Below are positions 17,784 to 26,301 of a stretch of DNA of 64,000 nt, piece after piece; position 1 is the first letter of the stretch; each line of letters starts with the position of its first letter. The DNA is from Rhodothermales bacterium (GTDB lineage Bacteria; Bacteroidota; Rhodothermia; Rhodothermales; JANQRZ01). The position numbers and the translations under genes are program-made. Location: NCBI GenBank assembly GCA_039944855.1, contig JBDUXZ010000023.1:62001-126000 (forward strand), in the 5' to 3' direction. The notes beneath the pieces are model-generated. The model was not told the origin of the DNA. It saw nothing but the letters and a program-made list of their open reading frames with translations, and did not search any database.

Positions 17784-20039
17784 ATGTCCGATTCTCTTCC
17801 CCCCTGGCTCCGCGACGTCATTGCCGAGCACGGGGATGCCTTTACGCCGGTCACGCTCGTAGCCGGCGCGCACCTCTTCGACCGAGGCGATGCGCCGGAT
17901 GCTCTCTACGTCGTGGAGGTGGGCGCGGTCTATGTCTACACCGGGGAGCCGGAAACGACGGACGCCGTGGCCCGGCTCGGGGAGGGCGCGCTCGTCGGGG
18001 AGATGGGCTTGCTGGTGGGGCAGCCGAGGATGGCGACCGTCGTGGCGGCGGAGCCGACGCGGCTGCTCCGGCTCCCGCGCGAGGCGTTCGAGCGGCTGCG
18101 GCGCACGCTCCCCTCGCTCGGACGCGCCGTGGCCGAGCAGGCGGTCCCCCGTTGGCAGCGCGTGCTTCTCGCGAAAGCCGTCGAGAACGTGTTCGGAGAC
18201 GACGTGGACCTGGTCACGCAGCACGGCCTGCAGGCGCGTGTGGCATGGCACACCCTCTCGAGCAACGAAGCGATCTGCCGGCAGGGGGACGAAGGGGACT
18301 CGGTGTACCTGATCGTCAGCGGGCGCGTGGTCTTCGAGGTGGAGCGCGCCGATGGGACGGTCTTCGTCGTCGGCGAGGCGGGCGCGGGCGAGGCGGTGGG
18401 CGAGTTCTCCCTGCTGACGGGGGCGCCGCGCTCGGCATCGGTCATCGCCGCGCGGGAGACCACGTATGTGGAGATCGACCGCGCCCTCTTCTCCGAACTC
18501 GTCGCGGCTCATCCGGGCGTGCTTTACGCGCTCACCCGGCAGATGGCCGAGCGGCAGCAGCGGCTGAACGCGCACGGCCTCGCGTCCCTGGCGCCGTCCA
18601 CGCTCACGATCACGCTCGCGCCGGTCAGTCCCGCGCTGTCCATCCGGCCGCTCGCCGAAGTCCTCGTGGCGGAGCTCGGCCGGCTGGGCTCGGTGCGGCT
18701 GATCAGCGCGGAGCGCGCCGACGAGGCGCTCGGCGCGGGAACGGCGGGGACGAGCGAACACGCCTCGCTCCACGCGGTCCTGATGCAGTGGCTCAACGAG
18801 CAGGAGGCCGAGGCCGACATCCTCGTGTTTATCGCCGATGCCGAGTGGACGCCGTGGACGCGCCGGTGCGTCAGCCGGGCCGACCGCGTGGTCTTCGTCG
18901 CCGAGTCTGGTGATGACGCCGCGCTCGGAGAAACGGAGCGCCGGCTCGCCGATTCCGAGGCGCGCTGCGACCGCGACCTCGTGCTCTGGCACCCGCCGGA
19001 GACCGAGCACCCCTCGGGCACGGCGCGCTGGCTGGACCTCCGCCCGGGCTACCGTCACTTCCACGTCCGGCGCGAGGACGCGGCCCACACGTCGCGGCTC
19101 GCCCGTCACCTCGCCGGCGTCGCCGTCGGGCTCGTGCTCGCCGGGGGTGGCGCGCGCGGCTGGGCCCACCTCGGCGTCTTCCGCGCGCTGGAGGAGCTGG
19201 CGATCCCGGTGGACTACATCGGCGGCTCCAGCTTTGGCGCGCTGCTCGGCGCCAGCCGCGCGTCGGAAGCCCCGTCCGACGTCCTCACGAAGGCGAGCGA
19301 GAAGTATGCGCGCAACGATGTCCTGTTCGACCGGACGTTTCCCATCGTCGCGATGAACGCCTCGCACCACCTGACCGCCTTCTGCCAGAACCTCTACGGG
19401 GAGCAGCGGATCGAGGACCTCTGGCTCCCGTTCTTCGCTATGGCGGTCAACCTCACGCGGGGCGAAACCGTCGTGCTCCGCCGGGGGCTGCTCTGGCGGG
19501 CGATTCGGACTTCCATCTCCGTTCCGGGCGTGTTCGCGCCCGTGGTGGAGGACGGGATGCTGATGGTGGACGGCGGTGTGCTCAACAACTTCCCCGTGGA
19601 CGTGATGAAGGCCGAGAGCGGCAGCGACCGCATCATCGGCGCGGCGATCAGGACGGTGAGCGGGAAGGCCTACACCTACGACATGGAGACCGGGGTGTCC
19701 GGGTGGCGGGCGCTGTGGCAGCGGCTCAACCCGTTCGCCCGCTCGCCGCGGCTCCCCGTCCTCAGCCGCGTCCTGACGCAGACGCTGTTCGTGGGCAGCG
19801 CGCCGCTGAGCGAGCAGAACACCCGACTCGCCGACCTGGTGATCCCGCTCGACATCCGCGGGAGCATGCTTAATTTCGAGCCCTTCCGCCGAATTGCGGA
19901 GGACGGCTACGAGCAGTCCATCGACCTCCTCCGCGCCTGGGTCGCCGAGCAACCCGACCTCCGCGACGAAGCAAGCTCGGAGGCGGCGGGCAGGACGCGC
20001 ACCGCCGAGTCGGCTGCGCAGGTGCCCGTCGTCGTGTGA
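17784..20039 (+). CDS. Patatin-like phospholipase with two cyclic-nucleotide-binding domains
   Basis: 751 aa from the ATG at 17784 (MSDSLPPWLRD). Two cNMP-binding folds occupy about residues 15-130 and 155-280 (ALYVVEVGAVYVYTG...GALVGEMGLL and SVYLIVSGRVVFEVE...GEAVGEFSLL). A Rossmann-like linker follows. The patatin domain begins near residue 450 with oxyanion loop GGGARGWAHLG, nucleophile S483 in GSSFG, and the DGG motif in VDGGVLNNFPVD. This is the layout of neuropathy target esterase and related bacterial lysophospholipases. I infer a membrane-associated lipid hydrolase whose activity may respond to a cyclic nucleotide; the residues do not prove cAMP binding. The gene is monocistronic, 56 bp before a tRNA. 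Confidence 0.9.
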   Translation: MSDSLPPWLRDVIAEHGDAFTPVTLVAGAHLFDRGDAPDALYVVEVGAVYVYTGEPETTDAVARLGEGALVGEMGLLVGQPRMATVVAAEPTRLLRLPREAFERLRRTLPSLGRAVAEQAVPRWQRVLLAKAVENVFGDDVDLVTQHGLQARVAWHTLSSNEAICRQGDEGDSVYLIVSGRVVFEVERADGTVFVVGEAGAGEAVGEFSLLTGAPRSASVIAARETTYVEIDRALFSELVAAHPGVLYALTRQMAERQQRLNAHGLASLAPSTLTITLAPVSPALSIRPLAEVLVAELGRLGSVRLISAERADEALGAGTAGTSEHASLHAVLMQWLNEQEAEADILVFIADAEWTPWTRRCVSRADRVVFVAESGDDAALGETERRLADSEARCDRDLVLWHPPETEHPSGTARWLDLRPGYRHFHVRREDAAHTSRLARHLAGVAVGLVLAGGGARGWAHLGVFRALEELAIPVDYIGGSSFGALLGASRASEAPSDVLTKASEKYARNDVLFDRTFPIVAMNASHHLTAFCQNLYGEQRIEDLWLPFFAMAVNLTRGETVVLRRGLLWRAIRTSISVPGVFAPVVEDGMLMVDGGVLNNFPVDVMKAESGSDRIIGAAIRTVSGKAYTYDMETGVSGWRALWQRLNPFARSPRLPVLSRVLTQTLFVGSAPLSEQNTRLADLVIPLDIRGSMLNFEPFRRIAEDGYEQSIDLLRAWVAEQPDLRDEASSEAAGRTRTAESAAQVPVVV

Positions 20040-20095
20040 AAGGGTGGATCTGTCGTCCTGCGTTGCCAGGCGGGCTCGGCGTATTTTCGGGGCGC

Positions 20096-20168
20096 GGGCC
20101 CGTAGCTCAGTGGTTAGAGCAGCGGACTCATAATCCGACGGTCGCAGGTTCAAGTCCTGCCGGGCCCA
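20096..20168 (+). tRNA. tRNA with CAU anticodon, probably tRNA-Ile2 (alternative: elongator Met)
   Basis: 73 nt, full cloverleaf: acceptor GGGCCCG/CGGGCCC (20096-20102 with 20161-20167), discriminator A at 20168, D arm GCTC..GAGC, anticodon loop CTCATAA with CAT at 20129-20131, T arm with GGTTCAAGTCC. CCA is not encoded. C4-G69 and C5-G68 in the acceptor, and the AGTGGTTAGAGCA and GGTCGC segments, resemble Escherichia coli tRNA-Ile2, whose C34 is changed to lysidine by TilS, more than elongator tRNA-Met. Initiator Met is excluded by the paired 1-72 position. Confidence 0.9.
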
Positions 20169-20195
20169 CTTTTCTCCCTCAACAGCCACGCACTC

Positions 20196-22031
20196 ATGCT
20201 ACGCACCCTCGTTATGCCCGATCTCAGGAAACCGTTCGCGCTCCTCTTCGGCGTGGCGCTGCTGCTCGCGCCGCCCGCCGCCGCGCAGTCCGGCCCGATG
20301 GCCGAGCCCACGGTCGGCGACGCCGTAGCCTTCGCCGACTCGGCCGAGGCCGTGCTCTACGACCTCGGCGTGAAGGCGGGCCGCGCGGCGTGGGTCCAGG
20401 CCAACTTCATCACGCACGACACCGAGATCATCGCCGCCGAGGCGAACGAGAACTATGTCGCTGCCCGCGTGGCGCTCGCTGGCGAGGCCGCCCGCTTCAA
20501 CGGCCTCGACCTCCCGTACGACGTCGCGCGCAAGCTGAACATGCTCCGCACGAGCATGACGATGCCCGCGCCGAGTGACCCGGCCAAGACTAGGGAACTG
20601 ACGCAGATCGCCGCGCGGATGGAGAGCACGTACGGGAGCGGCGAGTACTGCCCCGCCGACGGCGAATGCCAGAACCTCGGCGACTTCGAGGAAGTCATCG
20701 ACAACTCCCGCGACCCCGAGGCGCTCGAAGAGGCGTGGGCCGGGTGGCGCACGATCTCTCCGGCGATGCGCGCCGACTACGAGCGCTTCGTCGAGCTGAT
20801 GAACGAGGGCGCGCGCGAGCTCGGCTACGCCGACGTCGGTGCGCTGTGGCGTTCGAACTACGACATGCCGCCCGACGCCTTCGCCGCCGAGCTCGACCGG
20901 CTGTGGGACCAGGTCCGCCCGCTCTACGAGGACCTCCACTGCTACGTCCGCGCCGAGCTCAACGCGCAGTACGGGGACGACGTCGTGCCGCTCGATGAGC
21001 CGATCCCGGCGCACCTCCTCGGCAACATGTGGGCGCAGGAGTGGGGGAACGTCTACGACCTCGTCGCCCCCGGCGACGCCGATCCGGGCTACGACCTCAC
21101 GGCGCTCCTCCAGCAAGACGGCTACGACGCCCTCAAGATGGTCCGCACCGGCGAGCAGTTCTTCTCCTCGCTCGGGCTCGACCCCCTCCCGGACACGTTC
21201 TGGGAGCGCTCGCTCTTCACCAAGCCCGCCGACCGCGACGTGGTCTGCCACGCGAGCGCGTGGGACGTGGACGAGGTCGACGACCTCCGCATCAAGATGT
21301 GCATCGAGGTCAACGCCGAGGACTTCAACACGGTCCACCACGAGCTCGGCCACAACTACTACCAGCGGGCCTACAACCAACTCCCCTACCTCTACCGCAA
21401 CAGCGCGAACGACGGGTTCCACGAAGCCCTCGGCGACGCCGTCGCGCTCTCGATCACGCCCGCCTACCTCGTCGACATCGGGCTCCTCGACGCCGAGCCG
21501 AGCGCCGACAAGGACCTCGGGCTCCTCCTCCGCGACGCCCTCGACAAGATCGCGTTCCTCCCGTTCGGCCTCTTGGTGGACCAGTACCGGTGGAAGGTGT
21601 TCTCCGGCGAGATCGGCCCGGATGCGTACAACGCCGCGTGGTGGGACCTCCGCGAGCAGTACCAGGGCATCCAGGCTCCGGTGGCGCGCACCGAGGCCGA
21701 CTTCGACCCCGGCGCGAAGTACCACGTCCCGGCGAACGTCCCGTACACGCGCTACTTCCTCGCGCGCATCCTCCAGTTCCAGTTCCACCGCTCGCTCTGC
21801 GAGGCCGCCGGCTACGAAGGCCCGCTCAACCGCTGCTCGATCTTCGGCAATGAGGCCGCCGGCGACCGGCTCGACGCGATGATGCAGATGGGCGCGGGCC
21901 GGCCGTGGCCCGAGGCGCTCGAAGCCCTCACCGGCAGCCCGGAGATGGACGCCACCGCGATCCTCGACTACTTCGCCCCGCTCCAGACCTGGCTCGACGA
22001 GCAGAACGAGGGCCGGACCTGCGGCTGGTAG
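20196..22031 (+). CDS. Secreted M2 family (ACE-like) zinc peptidyl-dipeptidase
   Basis: 611 aa; an ATG at 20214 (MPDLRKPFALL) is an equally good start. The signal peptide ends in PAAAQS. The zinc site is HELGH, residues 382-386 in VHHELGHNYYQRAY, with third ligand E410 in GFHEALGD, the gluzincin arrangement of M2 peptidases. RWKVFSGEI and the C-terminal FLARILQFQFHRSLC also match the family. M2 enzymes such as human angiotensin-converting enzyme remove C-terminal dipeptides. In a bacterium this is probably a periplasmic peptide scavenger. It begins 28 bp after the tRNA and ends at a bidirectional terminator. Confidence 0.92.
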   Translation: MLRTLVMPDLRKPFALLFGVALLLAPPAAAQSGPMAEPTVGDAVAFADSAEAVLYDLGVKAGRAAWVQANFITHDTEIIAAEANENYVAARVALAGEAARFNGLDLPYDVARKLNMLRTSMTMPAPSDPAKTRELTQIAARMESTYGSGEYCPADGECQNLGDFEEVIDNSRDPEALEEAWAGWRTISPAMRADYERFVELMNEGARELGYADVGALWRSNYDMPPDAFAAELDRLWDQVRPLYEDLHCYVRAELNAQYGDDVVPLDEPIPAHLLGNMWAQEWGNVYDLVAPGDADPGYDLTALLQQDGYDALKMVRTGEQFFSSLGLDPLPDTFWERSLFTKPADRDVVCHASAWDVDEVDDLRIKMCIEVNAEDFNTVHHELGHNYYQRAYNQLPYLYRNSANDGFHEALGDAVALSITPAYLVDIGLLDAEPSADKDLGLLLRDALDKIAFLPFGLLVDQYRWKVFSGEIGPDAYNAAWWDLREQYQGIQAPVARTEADFDPGAKYHVPANVPYTRYFLARILQFQFHRSLCEAAGYEGPLNRCSIFGNEAAGDRLDAMMQMGAGRPWPEALEALTGSPEMDATAILDYFAPLQTWLDEQNEGRTCGW

Positions 22032-22062
22032 TCCGCGTGCTCGACGAGCTTGATTAACAGTG

Positions 22063-22095
22063 CGGGGGCGCGTCGGTCATGCCGACGCGCCCCCG
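22063..22095. terminator. Bidirectional terminator between the M2 peptidase and pilB
   Basis: Perfect 14-bp GC-rich stem (22063-22076 with 22082-22095) around the 5-nt loop TCATG, in the 89-bp gap between convergent genes. T-tails are weak on both sides, so Rho may assist. Confidence 0.75.
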
Positions 22096-22120
22096 TGTTG
22101 CTTTGGCCCGAGCGTCGCGG

Positions 22121-24130
22121 TCAGCGCAGCACGCCGACGACGCGCACCATCTCCTCGACGCTGGTCTCGCCGGCCGCGGCGAGGGCGCGGGCGGCCCCGG
22201 TGAGCGGCGTCATCCCCTCGAGCACGGCCTGATCGCGGAGGGCGTCTTCGTCGAGGTTGCCCTCGGCCGTGACGATCATCCGCCGGAGGTCCTTCGACAT
22301 CGGCATGACCTCGACAATCGCGCGGCGGCCTTTGTAGCCGTTGCCCTTGCAGGTCTTGCAGTTCGGGTTCGCGCCGACGCGGTACAACGTCGCCGCTTCG
22401 ATCTCCTCGGCGGTGAAGCCGACGCGCTCGAGCGTGTCCCGATCCGGCGCCTCCTCGACCTCCTTGCACGAGGGGCAGAGCGTGCGGATCAGCCGCTGCG
22501 CCGCGACGATCGTGACGGAGTGGGCGATGAGGAACGGCTCCAGCCCCATTTTGTACAGGCGCGAGACCGCGCTCGGCGCGTCGTTCGTGTGGAGCGTGGA
22601 GAACGTGAGGTGGCCCGTATTCGCGAGCTGGATGCCGAGCTCGGCCGTGTCGCGGTCGCGCATCTCGCCGACCATCACGATGTCGGGGTCGTGGCGGAGG
22701 ATGAAGCGGAGGGCCTCTTTCACCGGCAGCTTGTGGCTGATCTTGACCTGGCGGACGCCGGGCAGCACGTACTCCACCGGGTCCTCGGCGGTGAGGATGT
22801 TGCGCGTGGCCGAGCGGACCTGGTGGAGCGCGGCGTAGAGCGTCGTGGACTTCCCCGAGCCCGTCGGGCCGGTGAGGATCACCATGCCCTGCGGCTGCCG
22901 GATCGCCTCTTCGAACAGCCGCAGCTCGCGCTCCGGCAGGCCGAGCACCGAGAGGTCGGCGATGACCTTGCGGTCGTCGAGCACGCGGATGACGATGCTC
23001 TCGTAGCGCGCCTGCTGGTTCGAGTGGGTGATGGGGAGGATGGAAACGCGGAAGCGGATGAGCAGGCCGTCGATGGTCCGCTGGAGGTAGCCGTCCTGCC
23101 CGCGCTCGCGCTCGAAGCGGTCCACGTTGCGCGTCCGGTCTTTGGCGACGGCGAGGAACGCCTCCGGCGGCGCCTTCTCCTCGACGTACCAGCACGTCAG
23201 CTCGCCGTCGATGCGGAAGTTGATGCTGATGTTGCCGTGCTCGTCGGGGCAGATGTGGATGTCGGACGCGCCGAGCCGGACGGCCTCGAAGAGCGCGGCC
23301 TCGAAGAGGTTGATGAGCGCGCTCCGGTTGATCTCCGCTTCGAGCTCCTCCTCCTCGAGGAGGTCGTCCCCGTCGTGCTCGATGTCGACGCCGAGGTCGA
23401 ACGCGCCTTCGGTCTCCTGCACCCGCTCGAGGTACTCGTTCCGCACCATCTTCGTGGTCTCGGAGATGAGCTCGTCGATGAAGGCCTCGGGGGCGAACTG
23501 GAGGTCGTAGTAGGGGAGGGCGAGCGTTTTGAGGAACTGCTGGATCTCGCGGTTCGTCGGGTCGTGCGAGACGAAGACCCACCGGCGGGCCGGGGCCTGC
23601 GTCTCGCGGTGCCCTTTGCCTTTCTTAGCGCCTTTGCGAGCGGTCCCGTCCCCCGTGTCCGCCATCGCGATGGGGATGAGGTGGAGGTCGCGCATCCGGT
23701 CCCACTGCGGCGCGGGGAAGAGGTCGCGGGCTTGCCGGAGGCAGGCGAGCGCGCTGAACTTGGTGACCTTCGTCTCCTTGAAGGCGAAGACCTTCGCCGC
23801 CTCCTTGTAGATGACGGCGCGGTCCAGCGTCGCGTCCTCGGCGAGGGCGCGCCACAGCTTCACCGGCTCGCCTCGCTCGGCGATTTTCTGCTGGTCTCGC
23901 GCCCGGTACCACGCGGCCTCGACGTGGTCGGTGCCGATCAGTTCGTTGAAGAGGAGCGAGATGACGACGCGGTCCTCGAGGTCGAGCATCGAGAAGCCTT
24001 CTTGGACCTCGTCGAGGTTCTCGAACGGAACGACGGACGCGTCGATCTTGCCGAGGCTGCTCTCGACGAGCGCGCCGTCGCCCGCGTTGGGCTCGGCCGA
24101 GGTTGGGTCGTGCTTGGCGTGGTCTTTCAT
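22121..24130 (-). CDS. pilB: GspE/PilB-type secretion or type IV pilus assembly ATPase
   Basis: 669 aa. The C-terminal half is a hexameric secretion ATPase: Walker A GPTGSGKST with K427, Asp box (AEDPVEYVLPG), Walker B DPDIVMVGEMRD, His box GHLTFSTLHTND, and a zinc-binding pair of CxxC motifs (CPSC, CKTC). The N-terminal half holds an MshEN-like region and a Lys-rich linker near residue 170. PilB-type enzymes power pilus extension at the inner membrane. No pilC, pilT or pilin gene is adjacent, so a type II secretion role (GspE) is not excluded. It is monocistronic here, ending at a terminator shared with the convergent M2 gene. Confidence 0.88.
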   Translation of the reverse strand: MKDHAKHDPTSAEPNAGDGALVESSLGKIDASVVPFENLDEVQEGFSMLDLEDRVVISLLFNELIGTDHVEAAWYRARDQQKIAERGEPVKLWRALAEDATLDRAVIYKEAAKVFAFKETKVTKFSALACLRQARDLFPAPQWDRMRDLHLIPIAMADTGDGTARKGAKKGKGHRETQAPARRWVFVSHDPTNREIQQFLKTLALPYYDLQFAPEAFIDELISETTKMVRNEYLERVQETEGAFDLGVDIEHDGDDLLEEEELEAEINRSALINLFEAALFEAVRLGASDIHICPDEHGNISINFRIDGELTCWYVEEKAPPEAFLAVAKDRTRNVDRFERERGQDGYLQRTIDGLLIRFRVSILPITHSNQQARYESIVIRVLDDRKVIADLSVLGLPERELRLFEEAIRQPQGMVILTGPTGSGKSTTLYAALHQVRSATRNILTAEDPVEYVLPGVRQVKISHKLPVKEALRFILRHDPDIVMVGEMRDRDTAELGIQLANTGHLTFSTLHTNDAPSAVSRLYKMGLEPFLIAHSVTIVAAQRLIRTLCPSCKEVEEAPDRDTLERVGFTAEEIEAATLYRVGANPNCKTCKGNGYKGRRAIVEVMPMSKDLRRMIVTAEGNLDEDALRDQAVLEGMTPLTGAARALAAAGETSVEEMVRVVGVLR

Positions 24131-24253
24131 CGGGGCGGACGGAAGCGGGGTGGAACGGCGTGGGAGGCAGAGCCTTGAGTCTCGGCCGCTCGAAACGTGG
24201 AGTTAAGCGGCTTCGCTGGACCGGCCGAGAACGGCCGCACGCCCGATCGATTC

Positions 24254-24260
24254 TATATTC
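24254..24260 (+). promoter_or_regulatory. Candidate promoter motif TATATTC upstream of the DUF2911 gene
   Basis: CTATATTCTCCTCC lies 39 bp before the ATG at 24299. It shares its core with the sites at 16303-16309 (minus) and 25626-25632, and resembles CTATTCTCC at 3837 and CTATTCTCT at 44395. No -33 element is assigned. Confidence 0.4.
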
Positions 24261-24298
24261 TCCTCCTCGTCTGTCTTCCCCTGTCAGCCTCCCTTCGC

Positions 24299-25429
24299 AT
24301 GCGCCGCCTGCTCCTGCTGATCCTCGCCCTCCCGCTCTTCGGTCCTGCCATGGCTCAGGACCGCGCCGCCTTCGTTACCACGCTCGGCGCGGACACGCTC
24401 GCCGTCGAGCGCTTCTGGCAGACGGAGGACGGGGTGGAGGCGGACGTCGTCCTCCGCACGCCGCGCACCACCCGTACGCAGTACCGACTTACCCTCGACG
24501 CCGATGGCGATGTCGCCCGCTACGAGGCCGTCACGCGCACGCCCGGCGAGGACGAGCCGACGCGCCGCGTCGTCGCCGAGCCCGAGGGCGACAGCCTTGT
24601 GGTCCGCGTCACGGAGGGCGCGGAGATGGGCACACGCCGCGTCGTCCGCGTCGCCGGCGCGCTGCCGTTCATCGACATGGTCCACTGGCCGTTCGAGCTG
24701 ATGCTCACGCGTGCGGCCGGGCGGGACATCGCGCAGCCGCTCTTCACCGAGCGCGGCACGCTCGATTTCGAGGTCGGCACCGACGCGGCCGGGCGGCGGA
24801 CGGTGACGCACCCGTTCCGCGGCACGATGACGGTCGAGACCGATGCCGAGGGCCGTCTCCAATCGCTCGACGCGGGCGCGACCACGCGCGCCCTCACGGT
24901 TACGCGCACGGACGGCGTAGACCTCGACGCGCTCACCGATCGGTTCGCCGCACGCGATGCCGCCGGGCAGCCGTTCGGCCCGCTCTCCGGCCGTGGCGAG
25001 ACGACCGCGCAGGTCGGCGGCGCAACGATCTCGGTGGACTACGGGCAGCCTGCCCGGCGCGGCCGTGATCTCTTCGGCGCGCTCGTGCCGTGGGGCGAGC
25101 TCTGGCGCACCGGCGCCAACCGCGCCACCCACCTCACGACGGACCGGGATCTCGTCCTCGGCGGTCTCGCCGTCCCCGCGGGGCAGTACACCCTCTTCAC
25201 GATCCCCGAGCCCGATGGCGGCGTGCTCATCGTCAACCGCGAGACCGGGCAGAACGGCAACTCGTACGACCCGAGCCGGGACCTCGGCCGCGTCCCGATG
25301 ACGCGCTCCGAACGCGCCGAGTCCGTCGAGCCGTTCACGATAGAAGTTGCGGAGACGGCGGACGGCGGCGCGCTCCGGCTCGTCTGGGGCAACGACGCCT
25401 TTACGGTTCCGTTCTCCGTAGCGGAGTAG
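24299..25429 (+). CDS. Secreted DUF2911 domain protein
   Basis: 376 aa. The ATG at 24299 gives a signal peptide (MRRLLLLILALPLFGPAMAQ); in-frame codons upstream encode no signal-like sequence. Residues 25-215 are beta-rich with no recognised motif (substrate-loading-like repeats of VTRT, TVTHPFRGTMTVETDAEGRL). Residues 225-376 match DUF2911, with VDYGQPARRGRDLFGALVPWGE, WRTGANRAT, PAGQYTLFTIP and the terminal NDAFTVPF. The domain is common in Bacteroidota and related phyla, is exported, and has no known activity. It stands alone between pilB (divergent) and a gene-poor gap. Confidence 0.85.
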   Translation: MRRLLLLILALPLFGPAMAQDRAAFVTTLGADTLAVERFWQTEDGVEADVVLRTPRTTRTQYRLTLDADGDVARYEAVTRTPGEDEPTRRVVAEPEGDSLVVRVTEGAEMGTRRVVRVAGALPFIDMVHWPFELMLTRAAGRDIAQPLFTERGTLDFEVGTDAAGRRTVTHPFRGTMTVETDAEGRLQSLDAGATTRALTVTRTDGVDLDALTDRFAARDAAGQPFGPLSGRGETTAQVGGATISVDYGQPARRGRDLFGALVPWGELWRTGANRATHLTTDRDLVLGGLAVPAGQYTLFTIPEPDGGVLIVNRETGQNGNSYDPSRDLGRVPMTRSERAESVEPFTIEVAETADGGALRLVWGNDAFTVPFSVAE

Positions 25430-25820
25430 GGCCTGCCTCGGGCGATGGGTCTGAGGCCAGGTCTGCTTCGGGCTCGTACGTCGACATCATGCGTGGCGAT
25501 GGCTCGGCGTGGGGGGCGAGCAGCCAGTCGATGAGCGGATTCAGCCGGTAGCGCAGCGCGATGAAGACGGGGTCGCTGGGCAGAGCTGCGTAGCAGGCGG
25601 CACCCCCGATGACGTCGGCCGATTTTATATTCCCGCCTGCTGGCAGCACCGTCCTCTGTGATTCCTTCGCTTTTGTCTCTGATGTGGATGCGTAGTGGCA
25701 TTAGCGCCGTGCGAGGGCAATGCACAGACTGTGCCATGCGGATGACATGGCCGCTGTGTTTATTGGGAATAGGTCCCGTACTGGGATGCGTATTCCACCT
25801 TCATCCGAGCCCCCACAGCC
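25430..25820. other. 391-bp intergenic region, no convincing gene
   Basis: Its right half is relatively A/T-rich and contains a TATATTC motif at 25626-25632. A minus-strand frame of 82 codons (25401-25649) overlaps the end of the DUF2911 gene, has no recognisable domain and would begin inside that motif, so I do not call it. The region may hold the promoter and a long leader for the membrane protein at 25821. Confidence 0.4.
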
Positions 25821-26279
25821 ATGGCTACGCTATCTGCTGTCACCTCACGCGCGAGCACCACGCCGACCCATCTCTGGGTGATTGGCATCGTGGCGCTTCT
25901 CTGGAACGCCTTCGGCGCCGTCGACTACCTCATGACGGTCACCGAGAACGAGGCCTACATGAGCAGCTTCACCGAGGCCCAGCGCGCCTACTTCTACAGC
26001 TTTCCCGTCTGGGCCATCTCGGCGTGGGCGCTGGCGGTGTGGAGCGCGGTCTTCGGCTCCGTCGCCCTCCTCCTGCGGCGGCGCTGGGCCGTCGGGCTTT
26101 TCGCCGTATCGCTGCTGAGCATGCTCGTCTCCAGTCTCTACACGTTCGGGCTCTCCGAAGGCGTCAAGGTGATGGGCGGCGGGCTCGGCCAATGGCTATT
26201 CACGCTCGCCATCTGGCTCGTCGCGATTGGGCTTTACTTCTACGCGCGCGCCCAGCGCGCCCAGGGCGTCCTGCGCTGA
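25821..26279 (+). CDS. Small four-helix membrane protein
   Basis: 152 aa with four predicted membrane segments: about residues 18-38 (LWVIGIVALLWNAFGAVDYL), 62-85, 88-110 and 122-143. Between helices 1 and 2 is a polar stretch, MTVTENEAYMSSFTEAQRAY. This pattern occurs in small uncharacterised inner-membrane proteins of Bacteroidota and Gammaproteobacteria sometimes labelled sugar-transporter-like, but no transport function is supported by the sequence. The C-terminus is Arg-rich (ARAQRAQGVLR), consistent with a cytoplasmic tail. recG begins 22 bp downstream, so the two may be co-transcribed. Confidence 0.75.
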   Translation: MATLSAVTSRASTTPTHLWVIGIVALLWNAFGAVDYLMTVTENEAYMSSFTEAQRAYFYSFPVWAISAWALAVWSAVFGSVALLLRRRWAVGLFAVSLLSMLVSSLYTFGLSEGVKVMGGGLGQWLFTLAIWLVAIGLYFYARAQRAQGVLR

Positions 26280-26301
26280 CCCGTTTCTCCATCCCCATTC
26301 T

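Noticed and set aside
17700-20189. 829-codon minus-strand open frame opposite the patatin gene
   Set aside because: Antisense shadow that also reads through the tRNA; no domain.
20196-20230. tRNA-adjacent sequence as an attachment site of an integrated element
   Set aside because: No repeat of the tRNA 3' end was seen downstream and there is no integrase gene in the window.
25401-25649. 82-codon minus-strand frame in the gap after the DUF2911 gene
   Set aside because: No recognisable domain, overlaps a neighbouring gene end and a promoter-like motif; cannot be supported as a gene.
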